Assembly (NCBI GenBank): GCA_020350865.1
Contig: CP070726.1
Span: 1,132,138 to 1,140,788, forward strand
DNA: 8,651 nt
DNA from: Thermoplasmata archaeon
GTDB lineage: Archaea; Thermoplasmatota; Thermoplasmata; GCA-020350865
Direction of reading: 5' to 3'
Made by a program: the position numbers and the translations under genes. The first letter of the stretch is position 1, and the number at the start of each line of letters is the position of its first letter. Shown here piece by piece: positions 1 to 6,605 of the stretch. The notes beneath the pieces are model-generated. The model was not told the DNA's origin and ran no database searches. It saw only the letters and a list, made by a program, of their open reading frames with translations.

Positions 1-2
1 AT

Positions 3-662
3 CGCGGTTACTCAGTGAACCACAAACGGGTGCTCAGTCTGATGAGAGAAGACAACCTGTTATGCATAAAGAAATAGTTCAAGCCAGTAACTACAAACTC
101 CAATCATAACCTCAGGAAATATCCGAATCTGATAAAGGACCTGGAAATAACCCAACTGAACCAGGTCTGGGCTTCGGATATCACGTACATCCACTTGCCC
201 AGAGAATTTGTATATCTAGCCGTAATCTTGGATCTCTTCAGTAGAAGATGTATTGGATGGGGCCTGAGCAGGAACATTGACACTCAGCTGACCCTAAACG
301 CTCTTGATAAAGCTCTGGAAGACCGTTGGAATGGGGAGATGCGAGGTAATCTTATTCACCATTCCGACCAGGGTGTCCAGTACGCATCTGACCTGTACAT
401 CAAATGCCTTGAAGACCATGGAATTCTGATTAGCATGAGCAGGAAAGGAAATCCCTATGATAATGCATTCATTGAGAGCTTTATCGGAACACTGAAATGT
501 GAAGAAGTGTATCTCAATGAATATGAGACATTCTCGGATGTCCTGGATAATATCCCATCATTCATTGAAGACGTTTACAACAGAAAAAGACTGCACTCAT
601 CCTTAGGATATAGATCACCTATCGCCTTTGAAAAGGAGGTGAATTTGAAAACATTAGCTTAA
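3..662 (+). CDS. IS3-family transposase OrfB, 5'-partial, with one in-frame TAG
   Basis: This is the DDE/RNase H-fold integrase half of an IS3-family transposase, which cuts and joins IS ends. The frame enters at the window edge with RGYSVNHKRVLSLMRED, the helix-turn-helix region just before the catalytic domain in this family. It then meets TAG at 75-77 and resumes at once with FKPVTTNSNH, a typical OrfB linker. The acidic triad is visible: Asp in WASDITYI (177-179), Asp in HHSDQGVQY, and Glu in NAFIESFIGTLK, followed by the terminal RLHSSLGYRSP motif. It ends with TAA. The only defect is the TAG; there is no frameshift. If TAG terminates, internal starts such as TTG at 195 would give only a protein lacking the first Asp, so the gene would be dead. 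If TAG is sense, the copy looks intact. I therefore annotate the whole visible frame. Confidence 0.85.
75..77 (+). other. In-frame TAG codon inside the IS3 transposase
   Basis: TAG lies between LLCIKK and FKPVTTNSNH in an otherwise continuous OrfB frame. Family members usually have a basic or polar residue here. A C-to-T or A-to-T change from CAG or AAG would explain it as a nonsense mutation. Alternatively it is read as an amino acid, as proposed for folP in this window. Confidence 0.85.
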
Positions 663-666
663 CTAT

Positions 667-692
667 GTGTCCATTATAAGGGGTTCACTTCA
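667..692. repeat. Right terminal inverted repeat of the IS3 element
   Basis: Read from the outer end inward on the minus strand this starts TGAAGTGAACCCCTTATAAT, the TG start and G/C-rich step expected of IS3-family ends. The partner at the left end is outside the window, so the inner limit is approximate. The repeat supplies the TGA (685-687, minus) that now ends the neighbouring membrane-protein remnant. Confidence 0.65.
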
Positions 693-1030
693 AAACTCCT
701 TCTAGTACTATCCCTATAGATAACCAAAAATAAATTAAAAATATAAAAAAAGCAGCTGGGTATATTTCATTTTTATGCCAATTATCCAGTTTTTCTATTA
801 GTACATTTTTCTTTTTATAACGATGTAAAATAAATAGGGCACCAGCTAAACCAATAACTGATATAATTAAGACTAATACAATAACAAAAATATAAAATAC
901 ATCTAGACTATTAAAACCTAATATTAAAATAGCAACAAATATTAGTAATAAAATTAATAATCCCCAAGCCATAAATTGAAATCCTTTTTTATCTAAATCT
1001 TGAATTATATCATCTGATGATTTCAATTTT
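693..1030 (-). pseudogene. Remnant of a small integral membrane protein gene, truncated at both ends by insertion sequences
   Basis: The minus-strand frame gives about 113 residues with three predicted membrane helices (roughly residues 18-37, 42-68 and 89-109, counted from the TTG at 1026), separated by the polar loop HRYKKKNVLIEKLDNWHKNE. The stop codon TGA (685-687) lies inside the IS3 inverted repeat, so the native C-terminus is lost. At the other side the frame stays open from the TTG straight into the IS66 end at 1031 and beyond, with no ATG, so the native start is also probably lost. The stretch is strikingly AT-rich compared with everything around it. I do not recognise the family. 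It lies downstream of and on the same strand as the NosD-type gene, so the two were probably neighbours before the IS66 insertion. A short intact gene starting at TTG is the less likely alternative. Confidence 0.65.
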
Positions 1031-1051
1031 TGTAACTTGTCACCCTTCCGG
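1031..1051. repeat. Left inverted repeat of the IS66-like element
   Basis: TGTAACTTGTCACCCTTCCGG pairs with the reverse complement of 2480-2500. The shared blocks are TGTAA, GTCAC and CGG with the same spacing (14 of 21 matches). IS66-family ends commonly start with GTAA, so the true first base may be 1032. Confidence 0.65.
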
Positions 1052-1062
1052 CATAGGATTAC

Positions 1063-1075
1063 CGAAAAATTTTCG
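1063..1075. repeat. Short palindrome upstream of the IS66 transposase
   Basis: CGAAAA and TTTTCG flank a single central A. It sits just inside the left end and immediately before the transposase start region. It could be an operator, a transposase-binding site or chance; the sequence alone does not decide. Confidence 0.3.
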
Positions 1076-1078
1076 TAA

Positions 1079-2476
1079 TTGAATGTATTACCCTATGAGT
1101 GGATGCCCTCTAACAAGAAGATAATGGCTGAGAATAAACGCCTTAAAAAGGAAAACGCTAAATTACGAATGGAGAATGCTCAATTACGGCAATTACGCCA
1201 ACAAGTCGCGGAGCTAAAGAAACGAGTGGCTGAACTTGAAGCCATTGTGAAACTGCTTACAGCAGGTACTATTCTCAAAGAAACTCCCTCTTGGGTCAAA
1301 CCCAGCAATCAGAAATCAAGACCCAAGAAATCTGGTGCAAAGAACGGGCACACCCCGAATCATCGTGAAGTTAAAGAAATAGACGAGGAAAACGAGGTTA
1401 TGCTCGCATCCTGCCCCCATTGTGATACGCCTTTGGGGGAGCCAATTGACATGTGGGAGCGTATTACCGAAGATATCGTTCCTGCCCGTTTGAAGGTCAC
1501 CAAACATCGAATATATAGATACTGGTGTCCCATGTGCAAGGACAAAGTGGAAGGGCACCCGGAGGGTGTTCTTCCAGGTCAGCACTTCGGCTTGCATCTA
1601 ATGCTTCTTGTCTGTTATTTGCGTACCCTCGGCCTTACATGGCAAAAGATTCAAACATATTTGTACGAGGCCTTTGGCATCCAAATCAGCCATGGTGGTC
1701 TGATTCATATGGAGGAAGTGGTGGCTAAGGCACTAGGACCTTTATATGGACGGTTCCTTGAGGAAATCCGCAAGGCCAAAAACGTTCATGCGGATGACAC
1801 CTCCTGGAGGGTAGATGGAGAAAACCATTGGCTATGGGTTCTCCTGACAAAGGCTGTGGCGTATTATACGATCCGTGATACCCGGAGTCGGAAAGTCATT
1901 GAAGACTGTCTAGGACCAGATTTCCATGGGGTAGTAGTTCTCGATTTCTACCCCAGTTTCATGAATCTCCCCTATGAGCAGCAGAAATGCATTGTACATC
2001 TCTTACGAAAGATGAGAGACTTCGAGAAGAAACCTGAATTCAAACCCGGAAGGGAATGGAAGCGAGTCAAGATGAGAGTGAAACGTATGGTGACCGAAGC
2101 ACTTGATGCCAATGAGAACATGAAGGATATCGAGGAACGGTCCCGATTGAAGCAAAGACTGATTGCAAGGGCGGAAGCTGTGTCACAGCTTCCACGAAAG
2201 CATGAATATGCGAAAAAGATTGCCCGTCTCGTAGGGCAGTACAAGGAATCGTTATTCACCTTCCTTGACCACGAAGGTGTTCATTGGGAAAATAATCCTG
2301 CCGAAAGAGGACTGCGCCCTATGGTGGTGAATCGGAAAACAAGCTTCGGGAGCAGGTCTGAAGAAGGGGCCGAACGCCGAGCTATTCTACAAAGTACTGC
2401 AGAAACAGCTCGATTACAAGGAACATCATTCATCAGTTATGCCGGAGCAGAATTGGGATTACCGCCTCAACAATAA
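1079..2476 (+). CDS. IS66-family transposase (TnpC type)
   Basis: This is a DDE transposase that mobilises the surrounding element. The N-terminus (about residues 17-60) is a leucine-zipper coiled coil (ENKRLKKENAKLRMEN and onward), probably for dimerisation. Next comes an IS66 zinc-binding domain with two CxxC pairs, CPHC near residue 112 and CPMC near residue 150. The catalytic core follows: Asp in HADDTSWRVDG, Asp in VVVLDFYPSF and Glu in NPAERGLRP, with the family-typical NRKTSFGSRSEEGA stretch after it. At 465 residues it is near full length. The frame is open only from 1079 because TAA precedes it. TTG 1079, ATG 1103 and ATG 1124 are all possible starts; ATG 1103, preceded by a weak GAGTGG, is the most natural. 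It ends with TAA, has no internal stop, and is probably functional. Confidence 0.92.
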   Translation: MNVLPYEWMPSNKKIMAENKRLKKENAKLRMENAQLRQLRQQVAELKKRVAELEAIVKLLTAGTILKETPSWVKPSNQKSRPKKSGAKNGHTPNHREVKEIDEENEVMLASCPHCDTPLGEPIDMWERITEDIVPARLKVTKHRIYRYWCPMCKDKVEGHPEGVLPGQHFGLHLMLLVCYLRTLGLTWQKIQTYLYEAFGIQISHGGLIHMEEVVAKALGPLYGRFLEEIRKAKNVHADDTSWRVDGENHWLWVLLTKAVAYYTIRDTRSRKVIEDCLGPDFHGVVVLDFYPSFMNLPYEQQKCIVHLLRKMRDFEKKPEFKPGREWKRVKMRVKRMVTEALDANENMKDIEERSRLKQRLIARAEAVSQLPRKHEYAKKIARLVGQYKESLFTFLDHEGVHWENNPAERGLRPMVVNRKTSFGSRSEEGAERRAILQSTAETARLQGTSFISYAGAELGLPPQQ

Positions 2477-2479
2477 CTG

Positions 2480-2500
2480 CCGTAGTTGTGACCTATTACA
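2480..2500. repeat. Right inverted repeat of the IS66-like element
   Basis: CCGTAGTTGTGACCTATTACA is the imperfect inverse of 1031-1051. It starts three bases after the transposase stop codon and ends seven bases before the stop codon of the convergent NosD-type gene. Confidence 0.65.
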
Positions 2501-2507
2501 AAACTTC

Positions 2508-5500
2508 TTATTTGTCTTGGGGGGTATCATCAATTTTGTTTCTATTGTGAACCCTATCCGGCTCATCTTCCCGGGTTTGAGTTTCGGTGGGGGGTTCAGT
2601 TTCAGGTGAACCTATTGACTGCCCCTTACTCTTTCTCAGATACACACTCAGCCCGAGAATTAGCACAATGGGGATGATGATGATCAATATTGCAAGATAT
2701 ACCTCCAAGTGATCTGGAACCAGGTTGTTGTTGAAGTCGTTATCTGCATTATCACCTATACCGTCCCCATCCCTGTCGCTCCACTCATCCGGATCATTTG
2801 GAAAGACATCGCTGTTGTCGCCGTGTCCGTCGCCGTCGCTGTCCTCCCATTCCTCCGGATCAGATGGAAAGGCATCCAATTCATCAGGGGTGTCGTCATC
2901 ATCCGAGTCTATCCATATATTGACAACATTGTTTACGAAGGTATTGTTCGATATGAGGTTGTTCTCCGTTTCCACATGGAAGTCTATCCCAGTTTCGCTA
3001 TTCGAGATGAAATTGTTCGTGATTGTATTGTTGTGAGCATTAATATGCAGAAATATAGCTGTCTCACAGTTGGATATGTTGTTGTGTTGAATCGCATTCC
3101 AACAAGAATACCGTATCCCGACACCCTCGTCCTCATTGAAGGAGATATCATTTTCAGAGATAATGTTATATCCCCCACCCACCACCCAGATACCGATGGT
3201 ACCATGGGATATTTCATTAGCAATGATAGAGTTATTATAAGAACCTGACGTGAGTTCGATTCCTTCGTTTTCGTAATTTGATAAGGTGTTTGCAAAAATC
3301 GATGTGTAATCACATTCACGAAGTAATATGCAAGTCCCGTGTTCTTCGAACGAGTTGTGGGCAATTGTAATGTTGTTGGAAAGACGGATGTACAATCCAT
3401 CTTCACATCTCGATATCGTGTTGTTGGAAATCGTGATATCAAAGGAATCTAAAACATCAATGCCCTCTTGGGACATATTGATTATTCGGTTACTATCGAT
3501 CATAATATCCGATGAACGCCATATCCCAATACCCTCGTTCATAGAAACCATATCGTTGTTTATGATATTGATGTGGTTTGAATGATATAAATTTATTCCA
3601 TGCCCGCCGTTAATTTCGTTTCCCACGATGTTATTGTTATGCGAAAATTGCAGTGACATCTGCCAGTTACTGTCTATTATTCTATTTTCCAATATCTCAT
3701 TTTCATGGGAGTAATAGAGATGAATGCTGCCACTATTGATCGAATAAATATCGTTGTGGGAAATGAGGTTCCCATGGGAATATTCGAGTTCGATTGCATG
3801 ATCACTATCAGTTATATTGTTGCTTGCGATAATGGTCTCACAGGTATGCGTGAGATAGATTCCTCTCTGATAGTTATTCTGGGCATTATTGCTCGAGATG
3901 TTGCACATTGGTGAATTCCATATGTAGAACCCGTCCGTGTTCCCTGAGACGTCGTTATCCGTGATATTGACATATACCGAGAAACCCACTGTTATACCAG
4001 TGCAGACATCAGAGATGAACTGACCCTTTACCTCTGAAAATGAACAGTTTGCAAGGATTATCTGCCCCACATCAGGTGGGATTATGTCCACTGATTCATT
4101 TTTCGCATAGAACACGGCTTTCCCGTTCACGGTATTGGTCCCATCGATTGTGTGGGTGTTCCAGTTCGAAAGCCTGACGCCGGCAATAGAAAATCCTGAA
4201 TTGGTTAAAACATTCCTCTTAATATCCAGATAACTGCACCCTTGGAGCGTTATGGGACGCTTCAATTCAATGGACACAACATTATCAGTGAATGTACTAT
4301 GGCTCACATTACTCATCATCAATGCAACCCTCATGTCAGTTATGATATTTTTATAGATGGAGGCATTGTCCGAATCTCTGATATACAAAGGATAACAATC
4401 AACTGAAATGTCATTGTCGTGGACCTTATCACCAGTGGACCCCTCTATACGCACACCTCCGTATTCACCAACAATAGAATTGTCTGCAATCTCGTTGTTC
4501 CTGGACTTCACTAAAGCTATACCATAATATCTACTCGAGATATTGTTGCCGGTTATTGTGATATTTGAAGACGAGAAGGCCAAAATCGACCCGTGCTCGA
4601 AAGTGCGGTTCGCAATCTCCATATCAGAGCAGTTTACGAGTATTATCTGTCCTGCATCGGATGGAACTGTAAACCCAGTTTGACCGGTGACGTAATACAC
4701 CGGTCTGCCGTTCACAGTATTGGTTGCATCTATTGTATGGGAATCCCATTCCTCACTTGACATACCCTGGATTGCAAAAGCGCTGTCAATAAAGGTATTG
4801 TTTGCAAAGGTATTGTCTGGGGAGTGCCTCATATATATTCCATTATCGTTATCCACCAAATCATTCCGAATAAATGTGTTCTTCTGGGAATTCTCAATAG
4901 TGATCCCATCGTCATTATCATATAGGCTGTTGTAAGACAATATATTGTCCCATGAATCCACCAGCTCTATTCCTTCCCTGGCATCGGTTATATTGCAGTT
5001 GGTGATCAGATTGCCGTAACTGTACTCCAATATGATGCCTCTTGTTATATCACTATTTATACCGGAAATCGTATTATTCTTGGATCTGTCAAGAAAGATA
5101 CAGCGGATCCCACACGCAGTAAAATCGATATTACTGATTTGGCAGTTGCCGACCTTGAAAAGATACATCCCGTATCTGGAACCTGCGCTTGCTACGCTAC
5201 CAATTGTGAATTCCGAGATATTAACCCCGTCTGCTGTAATGTTTACGACTTCATTGTGCCATGAACTATGAATTATGATCGTTCTTCTGTTCTCCCCCTG
5301 CAATGTTATGCTCTTGTCAACAATCACCCCCTCCCCCTCGTACTCACCTTCGAAGACGAACACCGTGTCACCGGCATTGGCACTATCTACGGCTTCCTGG
5401 ATTGTGGTGAAGTTGCCCTCTCCCATTCCCCCGACAAAGAGTGTTTGAGCCTGTTCCTGTGCTGCGGCATGCCATTCGACTGCCACTGCTCCCAGAAATG

Positions 5501-5549
5501 AAAAAAGCAGCACAAAGCAAAGGACCCACGACCCAGCGCTCTTCCTCAT
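2508..5549 (-). CDS. NosD-type parallel beta-helix surface protein with Ca-binding repeats and C-terminal membrane anchor
   Basis: This is a 1013-residue secreted, membrane-anchored protein. Residues 1-30 are a signal peptide with a hydrophobic core (VLCFVLLFSFLGAVAV). Residues 37-95 are the usual cap of such helices, with the motif FTTIQEAVDSANAGDTV. About residues 100-880 are right-handed beta-helix (PbH1/NosD) coils rich in N-x-I/N-x-S steps. Two related insert modules (HTIDATNTVNGRPVYY near 271 and HTIDGTNTVNGKAVFY near 466, each followed by GQIILxNCS) interrupt the helix. Residues 881-938 are acidic thrombospondin type 3-like repeats (DSDGDGHGDNSD, DRDGDGIGDNAD) that should bind calcium. 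A membrane helix spans about 951-971, followed by a polar tail. Many NxS/T sequons suggest glycosylation. Family members act as adhesins, carbohydrate-active proteins or sheath components; no substrate can be named. The ATG start is supported by a TATA box at leaderless distance. It ends with TAA. Confidence 0.88.
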   Translation of the reverse strand: MRKSAGSWVLCFVLLFSFLGAVAVEWHAAAQEQAQTLFVGGMGEGNFTTIQEAVDSANAGDTVFVFEGEYEGEGVIVDKSITLQGENRRTIIIHSSWHNEVVNITADGVNISEFTIGSVASAGSRYGMYLFKVGNCQISNIDFTACGIRCIFLDRSKNNTISGINSDITRGIILEYSYGNLITNCNITDAREGIELVDSWDNILSYNSLYDNDDGITIENSQKNTFIRNDLVDNDNGIYMRHSPDNTFANNTFIDSAFAIQGMSSEEWDSHTIDATNTVNGRPVYYVTGQTGFTVPSDAGQIILVNCSDMEIANRTFEHGSILAFSSSNITITGNNISSRYYGIALVKSRNNEIADNSIVGEYGGVRIEGSTGDKVHDNDISVDCYPLYIRDSDNASIYKNIITDMRVALMMSNVSHSTFTDNVVSIELKRPITLQGCSYLDIKRNVLTNSGFSIAGVRLSNWNTHTIDGTNTVNGKAVFYAKNESVDIIPPDVGQIILANCSFSEVKGQFISDVCTGITVGFSVYVNITDNDVSGNTDGFYIWNSPMCNISSNNAQNNYQRGIYLTHTCETIIASNNITDSDHAIELEYSHGNLISHNDIYSINSGSIHLYYSHENEILENRIIDSNWQMSLQFSHNNNIVGNEINGGHGINLYHSNHINIINNDMVSMNEGIGIWRSSDIMIDSNRIINMSQEGIDVLDSFDITISNNTISRCEDGLYIRLSNNITIAHNSFEEHGTCILLRECDYTSIFANTLSNYENEGIELTSGSYNNSIIANEISHGTIGIWVVGGGYNIISENDISFNEDEGVGIRYSCWNAIQHNNISNCETAIFLHINAHNNTITNNFISNSETGIDFHVETENNLISNNTFVNNVVNIWIDSDDDDTPDELDAFPSDPEEWEDSDGDGHGDNSDVFPNDPDEWSDRDGDGIGDNADNDFNNNLVPDHLEVYLAILIIIIPIVLILGLSVYLRKSKGQSIGSPETEPPTETQTREDEPDRVHNRNKIDDTPQDK

Positions 5550-5569
5550 GGCATAATAATTGGCGCGGG

Positions 5570-5583
5570 AAGGTATATACCTT
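5570..5583 (-). promoter_or_regulatory. TATA box of the NosD-type gene, inside a perfect 14-base palindrome
   Basis: AAGGTATATACCTT is perfectly self-complementary. Its TATATA core is centred about 27 bases upstream of the ATG at 5547-5549, exactly where an archaeal TATA box would place transcription start at or next to the start codon, giving a leaderless mRNA. No Shine-Dalgarno motif precedes that ATG, which agrees. The symmetry could also allow transcription toward the divergent gene at 5650 or binding of a dimeric regulator; that part is inference. Confidence 0.65.
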
Positions 5584-5649
5584 TCCTTCGGACAGATAAT
5601 AACCGCAACGTTTTTTAGGAAAGCACGCGATTATAATGCTTGTGAGTCC

Positions 5650-6174
5650 ATGGGAAAGGGCATCTTTATTCTCGTGCTCGCAACCGCCCTCACCGTCATC
5701 TGCGGTGCCGCCTCAGCGGGCGTGCCCGAGGTGTACGCCAACGATATCTTTCACGCGGAGCCCGGAGTGGTGTTCGAGTTGCTGATCTTCGTGGAGTGCC
5801 ACGCAGATGCGTCCAACTACACGGTGACCGTGAACCTGCATCCGAGGTTCGTATTTGCAGAGGAGGGCAGCGACATGACCGTTTCCGACCGCAACGCCTC
5901 CATCACATACCTCGGTTATGACGCCGATACCCTGAGATTCGAGTTCCCCATGGCAGCTGAGAACAACACACCGGATGGCAAGTACCTCACAACCTATTCT
6001 GTACACTGGAACGGCTCCGAAACCGGATTCACACCGCAGCTTGCGGAAAGCGGTCATGTGAGCATATCGGTTGGGGAGGGAACCAGCGGCTCCTGCACCA
6101 CACTCGGTTTCGTCGTCCTGCCACTGCTCGCATTGGTGACCTCGTTTATGATCGTCAAAAGATATGAAAGGTGA
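5650..6174 (+). CDS. Small secreted protein with C-terminal membrane anchor, unknown function
   Basis: From ATG 5650 the product is 174 residues. Residues 1-23 form a signal peptide (hydrophobic IFILVLATALTVICGAASA, likely cut after ASA). The middle is a beta-rich domain of about 125 residues with several sequons (NYT, NAS, NNT, NGS), and residues 151-169 are a membrane helix followed by the basic tail KRYER. It therefore sits outside the cell, held by its C-terminus. The fold could be immunoglobulin-like, but I recognise no family. The frame is open upstream to about 5560, but the signal peptide places the start at 5650. It is divergent from the NosD-type surface protein, with about 100 bases between the two starts, so the two could share regulation. 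Its TGA stop overlaps the start of eL13 by one base. A weak TTTTTTA at 5611-5617 could be its TATA element. Confidence 0.75.
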   Translation: MGKGIFILVLATALTVICGAASAGVPEVYANDIFHAEPGVVFELLIFVECHADASNYTVTVNLHPRFVFAEEGSDMTVSDRNASITYLGYDADTLRFEFPMAAENNTPDGKYLTTYSVHWNGSETGFTPQLAESGHVSISVGEGTSGSCTTLGFVVLPLLALVTSFMIVKRYER

Positions 6175-6515
6175 TGTCCTTGGAACCGAAAGTGAACTGC
6201 TCAAGAAAACCAAGACCGGGAAGGGGATTTTCCCTTCTGGAGCTGAAGAAAGCCAAAATCGACGCGAGAACTGCAAAGAGGCTGAACATCAGGGTGGACC
6301 GCCGGAGAAAAACAGCCTACGACGAGAACGTGAATATCCTGAAAGACAACCTCAAGCCCAAGAAGAAACCCGAGGAAAAGAAGGCGAAGGGCAAGCCGGC
6401 AAAGAAAGCCCCAGTAAAAAAGAAGGCGGTCAAAAGCAAGGAGACCGAGGAAACAAAGACTGCCAGGCCTAAGAAGCCACTGCCTCCGCCACCGAAAAAA
6501 AAGGAATCCGATTGA
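6174..6515 (+). CDS. rpl13e: Ribosomal protein eL13 (L13e family)
   Basis: This is a component of the large ribosomal subunit. Residues 13-61 carry the L13e signature: PRPGRGFSLLELKKAKI, then RLNIRVDRRRKTAYDENV and ILKDNLK. After residue 62 the product becomes an almost pure Lys/Pro/Ala/Glu tail ending PPPPKKKESD, typical of archaeal ribosomal-protein extensions that contact rRNA. At 113 residues it is a short archaeal form of a family that is longer in eukaryotes. The start overlaps the previous stop as TGATG, implying translational coupling to the surface-protein gene, an odd partner. AGGTGAT at 6169-6175 matches the anti-Shine-Dalgarno but sits on top of ATG 6174; it would be better spaced for the in-frame TTG at 6180, so the true start may be two codons later. 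It ends with TGA. Confidence 0.8.
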   Translation: MSLEPKVNCSRKPRPGRGFSLLELKKAKIDARTAKRLNIRVDRRRKTAYDENVNILKDNLKPKKKPEEKKAKGKPAKKAPVKKKAVKSKETEETKTARPKKPLPPPPKKKESD

Positions 6516-6605
6516 GGCATCTTTCTAATTTGGTGACGGTTTTAAAGGTCTGAGTTCTCCAACCAAATCAACGTCTCCCGGGCATCAGTGATTTTTAATA
6601 AATAA

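Larger units (their letters stand above)
1..692 (+). mobile_element. IS3-family insertion sequence, right-hand part
   Basis: This is the 3' part of an IS3-family element; the left end, OrfA and the start of OrfB lie outside the window. It holds the catalytic half of OrfB and ends in the family-typical CA dinucleotide at 691-692. Read inward on the minus strand the terminus begins TGAAGTGAACCCC, which resembles IS3-family inverted repeats. The transposase stop codon ends at 662, only 30 bases from the terminus, which is normal for this family. The end falls inside a foreign reading frame (the membrane-protein remnant at 693-1030), so it marks a real insertion junction. The exact last base is inferred from the TG...CA rule. 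Target duplication cannot be tested without the left end. Confidence 0.85.
1031..2500 (+). mobile_element. IS66-like insertion sequence, complete, single-gene type
   Basis: The element is about 1470 bases long and bounded by imperfect inverted repeats of 21 bases (1031-1051 and 2480-2500, 14 matches). They share the outer TGTAA and an inner GTCAC block. It carries one transposase gene of the TnpC type; the accessory genes tnpA and tnpB of classical bacterial IS66 elements are absent, as in reduced IS66 relatives. The flanking eight bases (1023-1030 and 2501-2508) do not match, so the target duplication usual for the family is not seen. This fits an old insertion, a deletion or rearrangement at one side, or boundaries off by a few bases. 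The right end lies seven bases from the stop codon of the NosD-type gene. Confidence 0.75.

Noticed and set aside
2709..3914. Several plus-strand open frames opposite the NosD-type gene
   Set aside because: They are shadows of the repetitive Asn/Ile-rich beta-helix coding sequence and have no independent motifs.
2900..5400. Repetitive DNA inside the NosD-type gene as a CRISPR or satellite array
   Set aside because: The repeats are degenerate protein-level coils of varying length, not identical DNA repeats with spacers.
5560..5649. Upstream extension of the small surface protein to 204 residues
   Set aside because: The extension would put about 30 polar residues before a clear signal peptide, and it overlaps the promoter of the divergent gene.
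6516..6605. Terminator or small RNA between the convergent eL13 and endA genes
   Set aside because: Only short T-rich runs are present and no convincing hairpin or conserved RNA structure could be made out by eye.
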